Part shown: piece by piece, positions 1 to 8,275 of the stretch
Layout of the letters: each line of letters starts with the position of its first letter
How positions within the stretch are numbered: the first letter of the stretch is position 1
Source of the DNA: CAZXYS01 sp964645005
GTDB taxonomy: Bacteria > Bacteroidota > Ignavibacteria > Kapaibacteriales > UBA2268
Direction of reading: 5' to 3'
Assembly (NCBI GenBank): GCA_964645005.1
Contig: CAZXYS010000001.1
Span: 124,001-188,000, forward strand
DNA length: 64,000 nucleotides
The notes under the pieces: model-generated
The model's database searches: none
What the model was told of the DNA's origin: nothing
The model's input: the letters and a program-made list of their open reading frames with translations, nothing else
Program-made: the position numbers and the translations under genes

Positions 1-455
1 AAGTGCTGCAAAGTTAGATCTATTTTAGAATTGAAGTCCAGCACTTTCTTAAGATAGAACTCAAGCATATTTTCATGAATTTCATTACGTACTTCGAGAT
101 ATTTTGCCATTATTTCTTCTTCGGTACCGATAGTCATGTAAGGATCATCAAAGCTGTAATGCAGCCGCTCGCCAATCTTGCCGGTGAATTTCGGAAGCGA
201 TTGCAAAGCATGATCGCTGACAGTGATAACATAATCAAAATCCTGATCGATATAATCCCGTACATCTTCAGGCTGATGGAAACCAATATCCACACCTATC
301 TGATCCATCAGCAGAATAGCGTGGTTACTGACTTGCATAGCCGGTTCCACACCGGCTGAGCGTACAACCATTTCCTCATCAAAAGTCTTCAGGAAACCTT
401 CTGCCATCTGACTCCGGCAGGAATTTCCGGTACATATCACCAATATTTTTGTCAT
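1..455 (-). CDS. ArsC-like / low-molecular-weight tyrosine phosphatase family protein (3' end outside window)
   Basis: The reading frame opens with ATG at 455 and runs off the window edge without a stop; about 151 codons are visible. Residues 8-15 read CTGNSCRS, the CX5R(S) phosphate-binding loop of low-molecular-weight phosphatases and thioredoxin-coupled arsenate reductases, with C8 as nucleophile and R14. SAG at 33-35, FDDP at 102-105 and GTEEE at 110-114 followed by a VRNEI-like helix resemble the ArsC branch more than classical phosphatases. The two resolving cysteines of thioredoxin-type ArsC (C-D-x-A-x-x-x-C-P) are replaced by S80 and L87, so the triple-cysteine arsenate reduction cycle looks unlikely. 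It may instead be a phosphatase or signalling protein. No Shine-Dalgarno sequence is visible. It lies just downstream of the S9 peptidase gene on the same strand (86 bp gap). Confidence 0.8.
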   Translation of the reverse strand, partial: MTKILVICTGNSCRSQMAEGFLKTFDEEMVVRSAGVEPAMQVSNHAILLMDQIGVDIGFHQPEDVRDYIDQDFDYVITVSDHALQSLPKFTGKIGERLHYSFDDPYMTIGTEEEIMAKYLEVRNEIHENMLEFYLKKVLDFNSKIDLTLQH

Positions 456-541
456 AATAACACTGATTTTAAATTTTTATATCAAAATCGAAACGAAAGA
501 TCTATTGATTCCTGCATCTATTCATAATTCCTAATTGAATA

Positions 542-3283
542 TCACTTTCCCCTATACGGTATCTCTTCCTCCATCCATTCTTTCACCGGTTCGCCTTTCA
601 GGTAATGATCGTAAAAGTCCTTCATGCGGGTAGCGTAGTCCAGCTTATTGGGCATCTTGCGGGGATGATGGGGCTCGTCGCGGTACTGCAGGAAAAATAC
701 TTCCTTCCCGAGTCTGCGCATGCCGAGGTATAGCTCTATTCCCTGCTGCCAGGGCACCGCTTCATCTTTGTCACCGAACATCATCAGCAGCGGCGTTTTG
801 ATCTTCGGTACGTGGAACAGCGGCGAATTCCTCATGTAATTATCCAGAGAATCCCAGAGATTGCCGCCAATCCGGCTCTGGTATTGCTCGTACTGGAACT
901 GCCGCGCCAGACCGCTGCCCAGGCGAATTCCGCCATAAGCGCTGGTCATATTCGATACCGGCGCGCCTGCGCAGGCAGCAGCGAACATATCCGTCTCCGT
1001 AATTATAAACGCAGTCTCATAACCGCCCCAGGAATGCCCCTGAATGCCAATTTTATCCGGATCGGCGATTCCCATATCTATCAATTTCTGAGAACCGGTA
1101 ACGAGTGCGTCGGTAGCATCGAGCCCCGGCTTGCCCTCATCATATTTAATATCCGGCAGGAACAGCACATAGCCGTCGCTCACGTATAGCGGATAGCACG
1201 GACGGTGATTCACCCGCGGCATAGTGAATTGATGGTACCTGTCCGAAAACTTCTCATAGAAATATATCAGTGTCGGGTATCTCTTCGTCGAATCAAAATT
1301 ATCAGGCTTGATGATGAATCCCTGCAGTGTGTCCCCTTCGGAATTCTCCCATTCGACAAGCTCCGTATTACCCCAGTTGAACCCGTCGATCTGCTTGTTC
1401 AGGTCACTCAATTTCCTCTGAGTGATAAACGTACTGTTGGTGGACCACAGATCGGGAAATTGGTTATAGCTTTCACGCGTAAACAAAAAGCGGGGTGCAT
1501 CCTTTGCTTTGGCTACAAGCTGATGCCGAAGTTCCTTCTTGATTATAGTCTCAACGCCAAGAACCCACGTTTCATGCCTGTATATCTTCTGCCATTTCAT
1601 TTTCTTGTGGAATCCCCGCAAATAAACAGTATCTCTCTCATTGTACCAGCGTTTATCGGGATCCATCTTTTGGATTCTGAATTTTATCTTATGCACGCGC
1701 CCGTCGCCGACGGTGATATTCATATAGCCGTAACCTTCATCAGTGCGGAAGAGCCAAACATCATACTTGTCATATATGTAAACGCCCAGATCATCTTCCT
1801 GCCAGCCGCCTACTCCGTAAGAGTACGGACCCTGCGGGATTTCCCTCTCTTTATTGACAAAAGGCACATCCACGCGCGTAGTCAGATCAACCGTCGTATC
1901 CTGCTCAATATCATACAATTGCCAGCTCTTATCCTTGAAATACAACACAAATTTCCCCAGCGGCGAGATATGTGCTGATTCCATATTCCGCTTGTCGATC
2001 AATTTCTTGCTGCCGTCCTTCATATCGACGACATAAATATCCTGGAACCAGCCGCTCCATGTAATTTCCTTCAAATATGGCTTGTCATTGTATCCCACCG
2101 CATGATCCGGATTCTCTACAAAATGAACATTCGGCAGGTTAGTATCCGCAAGCTGAACAAATTTCCCTTCTTTCAAATGATAAACCGCCTGATAGGTCTT
2201 TTCTTTCTTTTGCTTCCAACGCTTCTTGGCATTTGTCTTTATGCGGGGGTCTTTCCAGTGCCACAGATCTACTTCCGCCTGCTGCAAGATTGTATCAATA
2301 TCATAAAAATTATCTTCACTGAATTTGATCTTATCCTCGTCGGGATCATACTTCTGGGAAACAGGTTTTGTCCCGAAGAACAGGCGTCCGCCGTCCTCTG
2401 TCCACTTCAGTTTATTATAATGCGGAATAAACCAGCCCTCCGGCGTATATCTGACAGCCATGATGGTATCCACTTTTTGCTCGTTCTCATCCCAGAAACG
2501 CAGCGCGCAGTCCATAGGCTCGCCATTATCCTGCAAGTCCGCCGACAAGTAAGCCAGCACGCTGTCCCGCAGGTTCCATGCTATGTTGGAATAATAATGG
2601 CTCTTAGTTGTATCGATCACACCTTCCGGGCAGTATTCCTTTTGAAGCTCGCGGTAATAGATGCCATCATTCTTTCCTTCCTTTTCAGAACGCGCATAGA
2701 AAATGTAAGTCGAGGTACTGTCAATATGATATTCCGTCACGTCGGAAACGAGAATCTCCGTACCCGTCGCCAGATGACGCAGCTTAAGATCAGAACCCGT
2801 CTTCTTCTTATTTTCAGTGTCTTTTTCTTTATCATCTTCCTCAAATGGTCTGTAAACCAGCCATTTAGCGTCATTCGAAAACTCGAATTTATCCACATTT
2901 TCAATCTGAGTAACCGTACCCGACGAAATATTCAGTATCGCCATACCATCCTTCGGCTTATCCTTTTCGGCATTTTCCATTTCTATGGCATCCGGTTTCA
3001 GTGTCATCGCCGCCCATTCGGAATTGTGGGTAATAGACGGATTCACCGCCCTTTCCACCTTGTAATTCTGCGATGTATCGTAGGTATTCACAATTATCGT
3101 ATATGGATTGCCGCGGTCGGGCACAGCCGAGTATCCAGCCCATTCGCCGTCATCGGCAATAGTTTCGTGTTGGATAGCTCTGAACTTCATAACATCTTCA
3201 AAAGTGAATTTCTTCCCGCCCTGAGCATTCGCGGCTATTGACAGAGTTAAAGCAAGTATGATAAAAGACAAGATCTTCTTCAT
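542..3283 (-). CDS. S9 family (prolyl oligopeptidase-type) serine peptidase, exported
   Basis: This is a 913-residue protein with a signal peptide (MKKILSFIILALTLSIAANA, cut near residue 20). The first two thirds look like the beta-propeller of S9 peptidases. The C-terminal part is an alpha/beta hydrolase with GHSWGGYE around residue 751 (nucleophile Ser), GDKDEAVP with Asp near 840, and EPHHP with His near 872, giving the expected Ser-Asp-His order. S9 enzymes cleave peptides, often after proline or acidic residues; the specificity here cannot be read. There is no T9SS sorting tail, so the enzyme is probably periplasmic and used for peptide scavenging. It is transcribed toward the ArsC-like gene. 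Base composition is moderate, unlike the AT-rich cargo genes upstream. Confidence 0.93.
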   Translation of the reverse strand: MKKILSFIILALTLSIAANAQGGKKFTFEDVMKFRAIQHETIADDGEWAGYSAVPDRGNPYTIIVNTYDTSQNYKVERAVNPSITHNSEWAAMTLKPDAIEMENAEKDKPKDGMAILNISSGTVTQIENVDKFEFSNDAKWLVYRPFEEDDKEKDTENKKKTGSDLKLRHLATGTEILVSDVTEYHIDSTSTYIFYARSEKEGKNDGIYYRELQKEYCPEGVIDTTKSHYYSNIAWNLRDSVLAYLSADLQDNGEPMDCALRFWDENEQKVDTIMAVRYTPEGWFIPHYNKLKWTEDGGRLFFGTKPVSQKYDPDEDKIKFSEDNFYDIDTILQQAEVDLWHWKDPRIKTNAKKRWKQKKEKTYQAVYHLKEGKFVQLADTNLPNVHFVENPDHAVGYNDKPYLKEITWSGWFQDIYVVDMKDGSKKLIDKRNMESAHISPLGKFVLYFKDKSWQLYDIEQDTTVDLTTRVDVPFVNKEREIPQGPYSYGVGGWQEDDLGVYIYDKYDVWLFRTDEGYGYMNITVGDGRVHKIKFRIQKMDPDKRWYNERDTVYLRGFHKKMKWQKIYRHETWVLGVETIIKKELRHQLVAKAKDAPRFLFTRESYNQFPDLWSTNSTFITQRKLSDLNKQIDGFNWGNTELVEWENSEGDTLQGFIIKPDNFDSTKRYPTLIYFYEKFSDRYHQFTMPRVNHRPCYPLYVSDGYVLFLPDIKYDEGKPGLDATDALVTGSQKLIDMGIADPDKIGIQGHSWGGYETAFIITETDMFAAACAGAPVSNMTSAYGGIRLGSGLARQFQYEQYQSRIGGNLWDSLDNYMRNSPLFHVPKIKTPLLMMFGDKDEAVPWQQGIELYLGMRRLGKEVFFLQYRDEPHHPRKMPNKLDYATRMKDFYDHYLKGEPVKEWMEEEIPYRGK

Positions 3284-3372
3284 GAGAATTCTACTCCGAT
3301 TATAGCTATTTTCTTAATTTAAATTGTAAAAATCATAAATTTAAGTTTTTTTCATGAGAAGGAAAAACCCAA

Positions 3373-3415
3373 ATTATTCTACAATTAACAATTTACCGGC
3401 ATAATTATTATTTTT
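3373..3415 (-). pseudogene. Orphan 43-bp copy of a T9SS sorting-domain 3' end
   Basis: These 43 bases are identical to 6088-6130, which encode the last codons and stop of the GH18 protein (reading KNNNYAGKLLIVE, then TAA, on the minus strand). Here nothing upstream continues the frame as a sorting domain, and the copy sits in an AT-rich spacer of about 280 bp between the S9 peptidase and the next cargo gene. It is most simply the remnant of a lost cargo gene or a recombination scar. The rest of the spacer (3284-3560) shows no gene. Confidence 0.6.
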
Positions 3416-3560
3416 CAAATTACAAATTTTAAATATTTGTTTCACGAACTAGATTAATGAATAATAATAAACAAAGATTTAATAATAATTTTATTATTAT
3501 TTTATTAATATTTGAATTCAGAATATAATTCTAATCCATTATTAATTTAAAGGTGATTTT

Positions 3561-4562
3561 TTATTTATTTATTATGAGTGAACCGCTGCTAAAGGTTTTG
3601 TCTTTACTGTATATTCTATAAAAGTACAAACCACTACTTATGTTATTCAAATTTAAATTTAACGATAAGTGTTGTTCATTTTTATTTATTTCTTTACTAT
3701 AGACAGTATTTCCCATAGAATTAAAAATCCTTATAGTCATCAACCCTGTTTTAATTGAATTATTATATAACTGAAAGTTTCCTGTATTTGGATTTGGAAA
3801 TATTTTTGTTTTTGAATTTTCAGTTTTTTCCTTAACCGTTAGTGGATTTTTAAAATAATCAGGACCAAGCTCAATTTCCTCCTCTAGTTCAATGTCATTA
3901 CAGATATATTCACAGTCGGTATAATATGGTGGTGAGTCTTCACAATTATCCGGATGGTGATCAGTATAGATTCCACCTGGACAAATCCAAATATCATAAT
4001 GTGTTACAGGATCATGGTCTTTTTTCGTATGGACTCTATATCTATAAATACAACATCCATTAGTTGGGCAAGCCTGCAATAAATCCTGTTGATCATGTTC
4101 AGACCAACATGATCTTATATAGAACCAAATTTCGTCTGATCCGACACCACAAGAAGTACTATAATTAGGACGTTCGTTTGTTTCATCATCCCAAAAATCT
4201 GAGTCGTGATATGCTCTATATAGGATTTTTTCCTTTAAAAGTTTGAACATTTGTTGATTAGTGAGATTGCCCTCACTAACACAATAATCATGTGTCCACT
4301 GTAAATCATTTAAAGCTATCTCAAAATGATTGCCAACGTAGTTACCCTCTGGACATTCATCATAATATTTTATACGAGCAGAAGCATATATTTTACATGG
4401 ATATTCTTCACCGTTTTTTTCAATAATAAATTCATACTGCAAAGTATCTACATCTGTCCATGTTTCTGTAGAACATGGCGCGCATTCCATCCCAGTTTGA
4501 CTAAAAATATTTGTATTGCTAAAAATAAAGAGAACTGCCGTTATAAGTATTAGTTTTTTCAT
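3561..4562 (-). CDS. Cys-rich secreted protein with T9SS type A sorting domain
   Basis: This 333-residue protein starts with a signal peptide (about residues 1-21, ending NIFSQ). A Cys-rich region of about 220 residues follows, with MECAPC near the start and CPTNGCCIYRYRV, NCEDSPPYYTDCEYICND near the end. The last ~80 residues form a T9SS type A sorting domain: IFPNPNTGNFQLY, a strand-rich module, then SSGLYFYRIYS and a basic tail. The middle has no family I recognise. It resembles the 13039-13932 product in Cys spacing (a WTD/WTK start, ECP, a CC(I/W)Y pair, a final C-x3-C), so the two are probably paralogues. GGAG lies just before the ATG. The gene is very AT-rich. It should be exported by SprA and anchored on the surface; its role is unknown. 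Confidence 0.85.
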   Translation of the reverse strand: MKKLILITAVLFIFSNTNIFSQTGMECAPCSTETWTDVDTLQYEFIIEKNGEEYPCKIYASARIKYYDECPEGNYVGNHFEIALNDLQWTHDYCVSEGNLTNQQMFKLLKEKILYRAYHDSDFWDDETNERPNYSTSCGVGSDEIWFYIRSCWSEHDQQDLLQACPTNGCCIYRYRVHTKKDHDPVTHYDIWICPGGIYTDHHPDNCEDSPPYYTDCEYICNDIELEEEIELGPDYFKNPLTVKEKTENSKTKIFPNPNTGNFQLYNNSIKTGLMTIRIFNSMGNTVYSKEINKNEQHLSLNLNLNNISSGLYFYRIYSKDKTFSSGSLIINK

Positions 4563-4577
4563 GTTATTCTCCGTATA

Positions 4578-5831
4578 TTATTTCTTTAAAAATTTATCAA
4601 ATAAAATTTTTTCTCTTGATTTAATATAAATGTAGTAAATACCAGTATTTAAATTTTTTATATCAACAATGATTTCAGGTTTATATTCAAAATTCTTCTT
4701 CAATACAATTCTACCGGTAATATCAATAATCTTAATATCGAGATTACCGTATAATTTATCGTTAAATGCTATATCCAAATAATTATTTGCCGGATTTGGT
4801 ATCAGTTCCATCTTTTTATTGTTCAAAGATATCTCGTTGACTGATGTAAATTTCTTATATTTATATTTATAATAATAATCTATGCTCCAATTACCGCCTG
4901 CGTATTCTTTTCTTTTTTCTTCAATTAAATTGTCATATTCATCATATATATATATATATTCTTCTGTAGGATACCATTCTGAAGTATGAGCGAAAGAGTA
5001 ATACTTTGTTTTTGTTACTGAATTGTTATTATCTGAATAATCATATTCAATTTTACCCAAATAAGAAATGCTGTCATCATTTTTCTCTCCCCAGGAATGC
5101 TCAATTAATCTATTATTGTCATCATATTTATAAAAATGATGATCGTTTGATAAAGTATCCCATTTATTACCTTCCCACTCTAACCCTATAAACCGCTTCT
5201 TTCTGCCTATTGAATCTCTAATGTAGATAAATTTGTAATTATTTTTCCATTTATTATCCTTATTATTCCAATTTTGAATAAGGCTTTCAATTTTTTCTCC
5301 TTTATCGTTATATTTATTAATTGTTTGATTTCGATTTATTAATTTATTTTCTTCATCATTCCAAACCTGATATCTTTCTTGCAGTAGATTTCCATTTTCA
5401 TCAAATTTTTCAAACATCCTTGTTTTATTTTGTAACTCAAAATTGGTAATATATGTTTTTTTTGTAGTTATTTTTGACCATCCATTAGTATCGTAGTTAA
5501 ACGTTTTTTTCCATTTCTTAGACCAATAATCTTCATATTCATATCCTTCAGACCTAATCTCTGTTAACCTTTCTTGTTTGTCATACAAATAATGGACAAT
5601 AGATGTAGTATCCCATTTTTCTAAATACTTATAAAAGGATTTGTGGTATGTTTTGATTAGCTTTTTATCATTGTCATATTTATAGTATGTATAGCTCGGA
5701 TATTCAAGTTCATTTCCTAATAAATAAAGCGTTTCTGTTTCAGCGAGAAGAAAGGTATTCTTGCTATTAACGTTTTGATAAATAAATGGTATAATTATTA
5801 AAAATAACATTAATTTAATTATTGTATGCAT
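4578..5831 (-). CDS. YD-like repeat surface protein with T9SS type A sorting domain
   Basis: This 417-residue protein begins with a signal peptide (MHTIIKLMLFLIIIPFIYQ, cut near residue 23). Residues ~45-330 are an array of irregular repeats of the form YxYDxxxxLxE followed by W(N/E)xxxxKW, for example YLYDKQERLTE, FDENGNLLQERY, YKYDDNNRLIEH and YIYDEYDNLIEE. These recall the YD repeats of RHS/teneurin shells, but much shorter. The last ~80 residues are a T9SS sorting domain (LIPNPANNYLDI ... NTGIYYIYIKS). A strong AGGAGG stands 5-10 bases before the ATG. It lies 15 bp upstream of the Cys-rich cargo gene, so the two are probably co-transcribed. The frame is strongly AT-rich. Carbohydrate binding or adhesion is possible but is inference only. 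Confidence 0.82.
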   Translation of the reverse strand: MHTIIKLMLFLIIIPFIYQNVNSKNTFLLAETETLYLLGNELEYPSYTYYKYDNDKKLIKTYHKSFYKYLEKWDTTSIVHYLYDKQERLTEIRSEGYEYEDYWSKKWKKTFNYDTNGWSKITTKKTYITNFELQNKTRMFEKFDENGNLLQERYQVWNDEENKLINRNQTINKYNDKGEKIESLIQNWNNKDNKWKNNYKFIYIRDSIGRKKRFIGLEWEGNKWDTLSNDHHFYKYDDNNRLIEHSWGEKNDDSISYLGKIEYDYSDNNNSVTKTKYYSFAHTSEWYPTEEYIYIYDEYDNLIEEKRKEYAGGNWSIDYYYKYKYKKFTSVNEISLNNKKMELIPNPANNYLDIAFNDKLYGNLDIKIIDITGRIVLKKNFEYKPEIIVDIKNLNTGIYYIYIKSREKILFDKFLKK

Positions 5832-5942
5832 TTTTCCTCCTAAAAAATTAATTAGGTATTAACACAACTTTTTTTAAAAATAAAAATAATTTTTATATAT
5901 CCAAAAAATTTATATTCGAACATAAAATTAAATTATTTAACA

Positions 5943-6027
5943 ATTCCCCTTTTTGAGAGGTGACCGAGAGTAGTAGCAGCTCAGCGTAAAGCACACTTTA
6001 GCGTGGCAAGGGCGGGGTGGATTCTTA
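5943..6027 (+). repeat. Dispersed intergenic repeat, family 1, copy A
   Basis: This 85-bp segment matches the reverse complement of 32023-32108 over its whole length. Both run from AATTCCCC through GCAGCTCAGCG and a CACGCTTTGGCGTGG-like hairpin to GGGCGGGGTGGATTC. This copy is more decayed: its hairpin arms no longer pair fully. It is GC-rich within an AT-rich spacer (5832-6088) and has no coding potential. Such mobile-looking, gene-free modules are common in FCB genomes; their function is unknown. Confidence 0.75.
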
Positions 6028-6088
6028 TTTCAGACTAAATATTTTTTAAACAATGAATATCTTCAACATACAAAAGAGTTAGGTGGGA

Positions 6089-7531
6089 TTATTCTACAAT
6101 TAACAATTTACCGGCATAATTATTATTTTTTATTGTTAAAATTACGGAATAATAACCCGACGCCAGCCCGCTGCAGTCAATCTCAATCCTGCTCCCGGCA
6201 AATAGATTCTTATCAACACTGTTCCCATTCCCATAAACATCAAAAATATCAATTGAAATAATCTTTTTGCCGAAATCACTTTCAGGCATCATAATAAAAG
6301 CCTTACTGCTTGCAGGATTAGGAACAATCCTCAGATCAGTATTGTCAATAGCTCCGCTATTCACAATACTGGGCTCTGCAAAAGCCTGCCTGATACCATC
6401 CCACAGATGCGTCCTTTCGCCGAGATAATGCAGCGCCCAGATACCTATCCCGCCAATATCAATATCATTCACAAAGTCATATTTCAAAGCGAGGCTCAGG
6501 CTGTCGTCGTACCAAGCCTGATGCTGCATATCACCGTCATGATAATTGAACCAGGGAACCTTCGCTTCCGAGTCGAAATTCTTCCCATTTGCCTCCGCCA
6601 GATCTTCCATCGCAGGGTAGATACGCGCAGTTCCCGGGGCAAGCGTCCTCGACTTTTTCGATTCATCCTCGACGGGCCAGTCATACCCGAACCATGGCAC
6701 ACCGAGCAGCAGCTTCTCCGGCGGCACACCCTGCTCAAGATAATAATTCACCGAGTTCGTAACATTAAAACTGCCGCCCTCCAGAGGTGCGACCGGTCCC
6801 GCATTAGCGCTATTTTTCCAGTAATAATCATAGCCCATAATCATGAGATAATCGCAATTTTCGGCGATAGCTGCGGCATCGAAGGCATCGCGCCAATCCA
6901 CCGCCGGCAGCGCAAGCGATATCTCCGCATCCGGCAGCCTCTGCCGCATATACCCGGAAAGCTCGCTAAAGAAATCGACAAGCTCATCACGATATTCCCC
7001 ATAGACCGCCTCAAAATCGATATTCACGCCGTCACCGCCCCGCTCTTGAACAAGCTGCGTCACAGTTTCGATCAATTTCTCCCTTTTCGCGGGATCCTTC
7101 AGCACAGCCGCATTATTATCATAGCCGAAATTCGTCACTGTCAGCACAACATTAACGCCCCGCTGGTGCGCATATTCAATCAGCGGCGTTTCATCCCACC
7201 CTCTGATAGTAGTATAACCGCCGGTTTCGGGATCCACCTCATAGCTGAAGTAAGCTATCGTCGTCAAAGCCGAGTAATCATATTTCATATAGAAATCCGC
7301 CGGCGCCCAGAACGCATGATACCCCAGCGCCTCTTTACCCAGCTCAGTCTCAGACAACATCCTATCATTATTTAAATGAAAATCCTTCTGAAACCCGGGC
7401 TCAACATCGCTATACTTTTCACTTTCAACCTGATGAATACTTTTGAACTCATCGCCCGGCTGAGCGCTGGCAATGTATGCGGAAGTTAAAATAAGTGTCA
7501 AACTCAATATCAAATATAAAACTAATTTCAT
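6089..7531 (-). CDS. GH18 family glycoside hydrolase with T9SS sorting domain
   Basis: This 480-residue protein has a signal peptide (cut after ASA, ~23), a GH18 TIM barrel (~65-385) and a T9SS type A sorting domain (~395-480: IVPNPASSKAFIMM ... ASGYYSVILTI, tail KLLIVE). The catalytic motif DGVNIDFE is at 167-174, with D172 and E174 as the expected acid pair for substrate-assisted cleavage of N-acetylglucosamine-containing polymers (chitin or peptidoglycan-like). YLMIMGYDYYW and GVPWFGYDW fit the family, resembling SleL/YaaH-like members. Its ATG overlaps the stop of the VapB-like gene by 4 bp (ATGA), and GGAGG lies inside that gene, so translation is probably coupled. The final 43 bp are duplicated at 3373-3415. 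Confidence 0.92.
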   Translation of the reverse strand: MKLVLYLILSLTLILTSAYIASAQPGDEFKSIHQVESEKYSDVEPGFQKDFHLNNDRMLSETELGKEALGYHAFWAPADFYMKYDYSALTTIAYFSYEVDPETGGYTTIRGWDETPLIEYAHQRGVNVVLTVTNFGYDNNAAVLKDPAKREKLIETVTQLVQERGGDGVNIDFEAVYGEYRDELVDFFSELSGYMRQRLPDAEISLALPAVDWRDAFDAAAIAENCDYLMIMGYDYYWKNSANAGPVAPLEGGSFNVTNSVNYYLEQGVPPEKLLLGVPWFGYDWPVEDESKKSRTLAPGTARIYPAMEDLAEANGKNFDSEAKVPWFNYHDGDMQHQAWYDDSLSLALKYDFVNDIDIGGIGIWALHYLGERTHLWDGIRQAFAEPSIVNSGAIDNTDLRIVPNPASSKAFIMMPESDFGKKIISIDIFDVYGNGNSVDKNLFAGSRIEIDCSGLASGYYSVILTIKNNNYAGKLLIVE

Positions 7532-7737
7532 TTAATCCTCCATGCTTTCCTCCTCAACTCATCAGCATCCACATCTCTATCTTTCCATATTCCTGCTGAA
7601 TCCAAAAAACTCTTCTCACCCGACTTCTTTCCGTGCTCAGAAACACTTACAATTTTCACAAAATCAAACTCCTTTAAAAGTTTTACGAGAAAATTGACTT
7701 TCGAATTGTCATTTACTTTGATGTGGATATTGTACAT
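7528..7737 (-). CDS. Orphan VapB/DUF2281-like antitoxin
   Basis: I chose the ATG at 7737 (69 residues); the frame is open to 7827 but the extra residues look non-native. The protein has a short strand-helix N-terminus (MYNIHIKVNDNSKVNFLVKLLKEFDFVKIV) and a C-terminal tail with GIWKDRDVDADELRRKAW. Small antitoxins paired with PIN-domain or RelE-type toxins commonly end this way, the tail binding the toxin. No toxin follows. The downstream, 4-bp-overlapping gene is the GH18 hydrolase, in the place where a toxin gene normally sits. It may be an orphan left after loss of its partner. Assignment rests on pattern memory, not on a search. Confidence 0.6.
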   Translation of the reverse strand: MYNIHIKVNDNSKVNFLVKLLKEFDFVKIVSVSEHGKKSGEKSFLDSAGIWKDRDVDADELRRKAWRIK

Positions 7738-7836
7738 AATTGCAAATGATTTATTAAAACATCTTTCCCCAAATATATCATTTTTCCGTAATTTATAATA
7801 ATTTGTTACTAAAAATTCATTTACCATAACAGTATT

Positions 7837-7938
7837 CTACTTCACTATCCACCCATGAACCGCATTCCTCTTCAACTCCGGGTAATCAATCAAATCCGCG
7901 CCAATCAGCGGTTCAGACTTGCCATTGATATATGCCAT
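7837..7938 (-). pseudogene. Mini-ORF sharing a motif with the one at 9247-9366
   Basis: A 33-codon frame from ATG at 7938 to TAG carries SEPLIGADLIDYPELKR, nearly the same as EPLIGSDVIDYQDLKR in the mini-ORF at 9247-9366. The DNA is also similar (about 70% by eye). Protein-level conservation with diverged ends suggests fragments of a real gene family rather than noise. I do not recognise the family. The two fragments flank the toxin-antitoxin cluster on the same strand, so they could be remnants of a duplicated gene that bounded an insertion. Confidence 0.4.
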
Positions 7939-7992
7939 TAATCAATTTAATCCAAATTCAATAAATTACCTATCAATCGTCTTATTAATAGA

Positions 7993-8022
7993 ACTATTAT
8001 TAGTACTATTAAATATACTATC
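7993..8022 (+). promoter_or_regulatory. Candidate operator: three ACTATT-like direct repeats
   Basis: ACTATT at 7993, ACTATT at 8005 and ACTATC at 8017 lie exactly 12 bp apart, ending just before the ATG of the Phd-like antitoxin gene at 8024. Phd/YefM antitoxins autoregulate by binding repeats or palindromes over their own promoter, so these are a plausible operator. The region is AT-rich, so chance occurrence cannot be excluded. Confidence 0.35.
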
Positions 8023-8023
8023 T

Positions 8024-8275
8024 ATGAAACAAATAACCGCAAACGAAATCAAAACCAAAGGCATTTCCGTACTCGACGAAATCTCTAAAGAGGACGAAGA
8101 AGCCGTCATCACCGTCCGCGGCAAGCAAAAATACGTCGTTATCCCCATCGAGAAATACAACAGGGTAAGGGAATACGAATTACAGGCAGCTGTCGACGAA
8201 GCCAAGAGAGATATCGAGGAAGGAAAGCATTACACCGGCATCAAAGAGCACCTGAAGCGGGTATCAGATGTATAA
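8024..8275 (+). CDS. Phd/YefM-family antitoxin
   Basis: The frame is open from 7919, but ATG at 8024 gives an 83-residue protein beginning MKQITANEIKTKGISVLDEI, the usual Phd/YefM start. VRGKQKYVVIPIEKYNRVREYE is the typical beta-hairpin and helix of the DNA-binding N-terminal domain. The charged C-terminal helix (EAKRDIEEGKHYTGIKEHLKR) would wrap the toxin. The stop overlaps the toxin gene by 8 bp, the standard antitoxin-first arrangement. It neutralises the toxin and probably represses the operon; candidate operator repeats lie directly upstream. Confidence 0.9.
   Translation: MKQITANEIKTKGISVLDEISKEDEEAVITVRGKQKYVVIPIEKYNRVREYELQAAVDEAKRDIEEGKHYTGIKEHLKRVSDV

Noticed and set aside
2102..3241. 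379-codon plus-strand frame opposite the S9 peptidase gene
   Set aside because: Basic, Ile/Arg/Phe-rich composition with no family motif; a shadow of the conserved S9 gene on the minus strand.
6407..7375. 322-codon plus-strand frame opposite the GH18 gene
   Set aside because: Complement of a conserved catalytic domain; no motif of its own.
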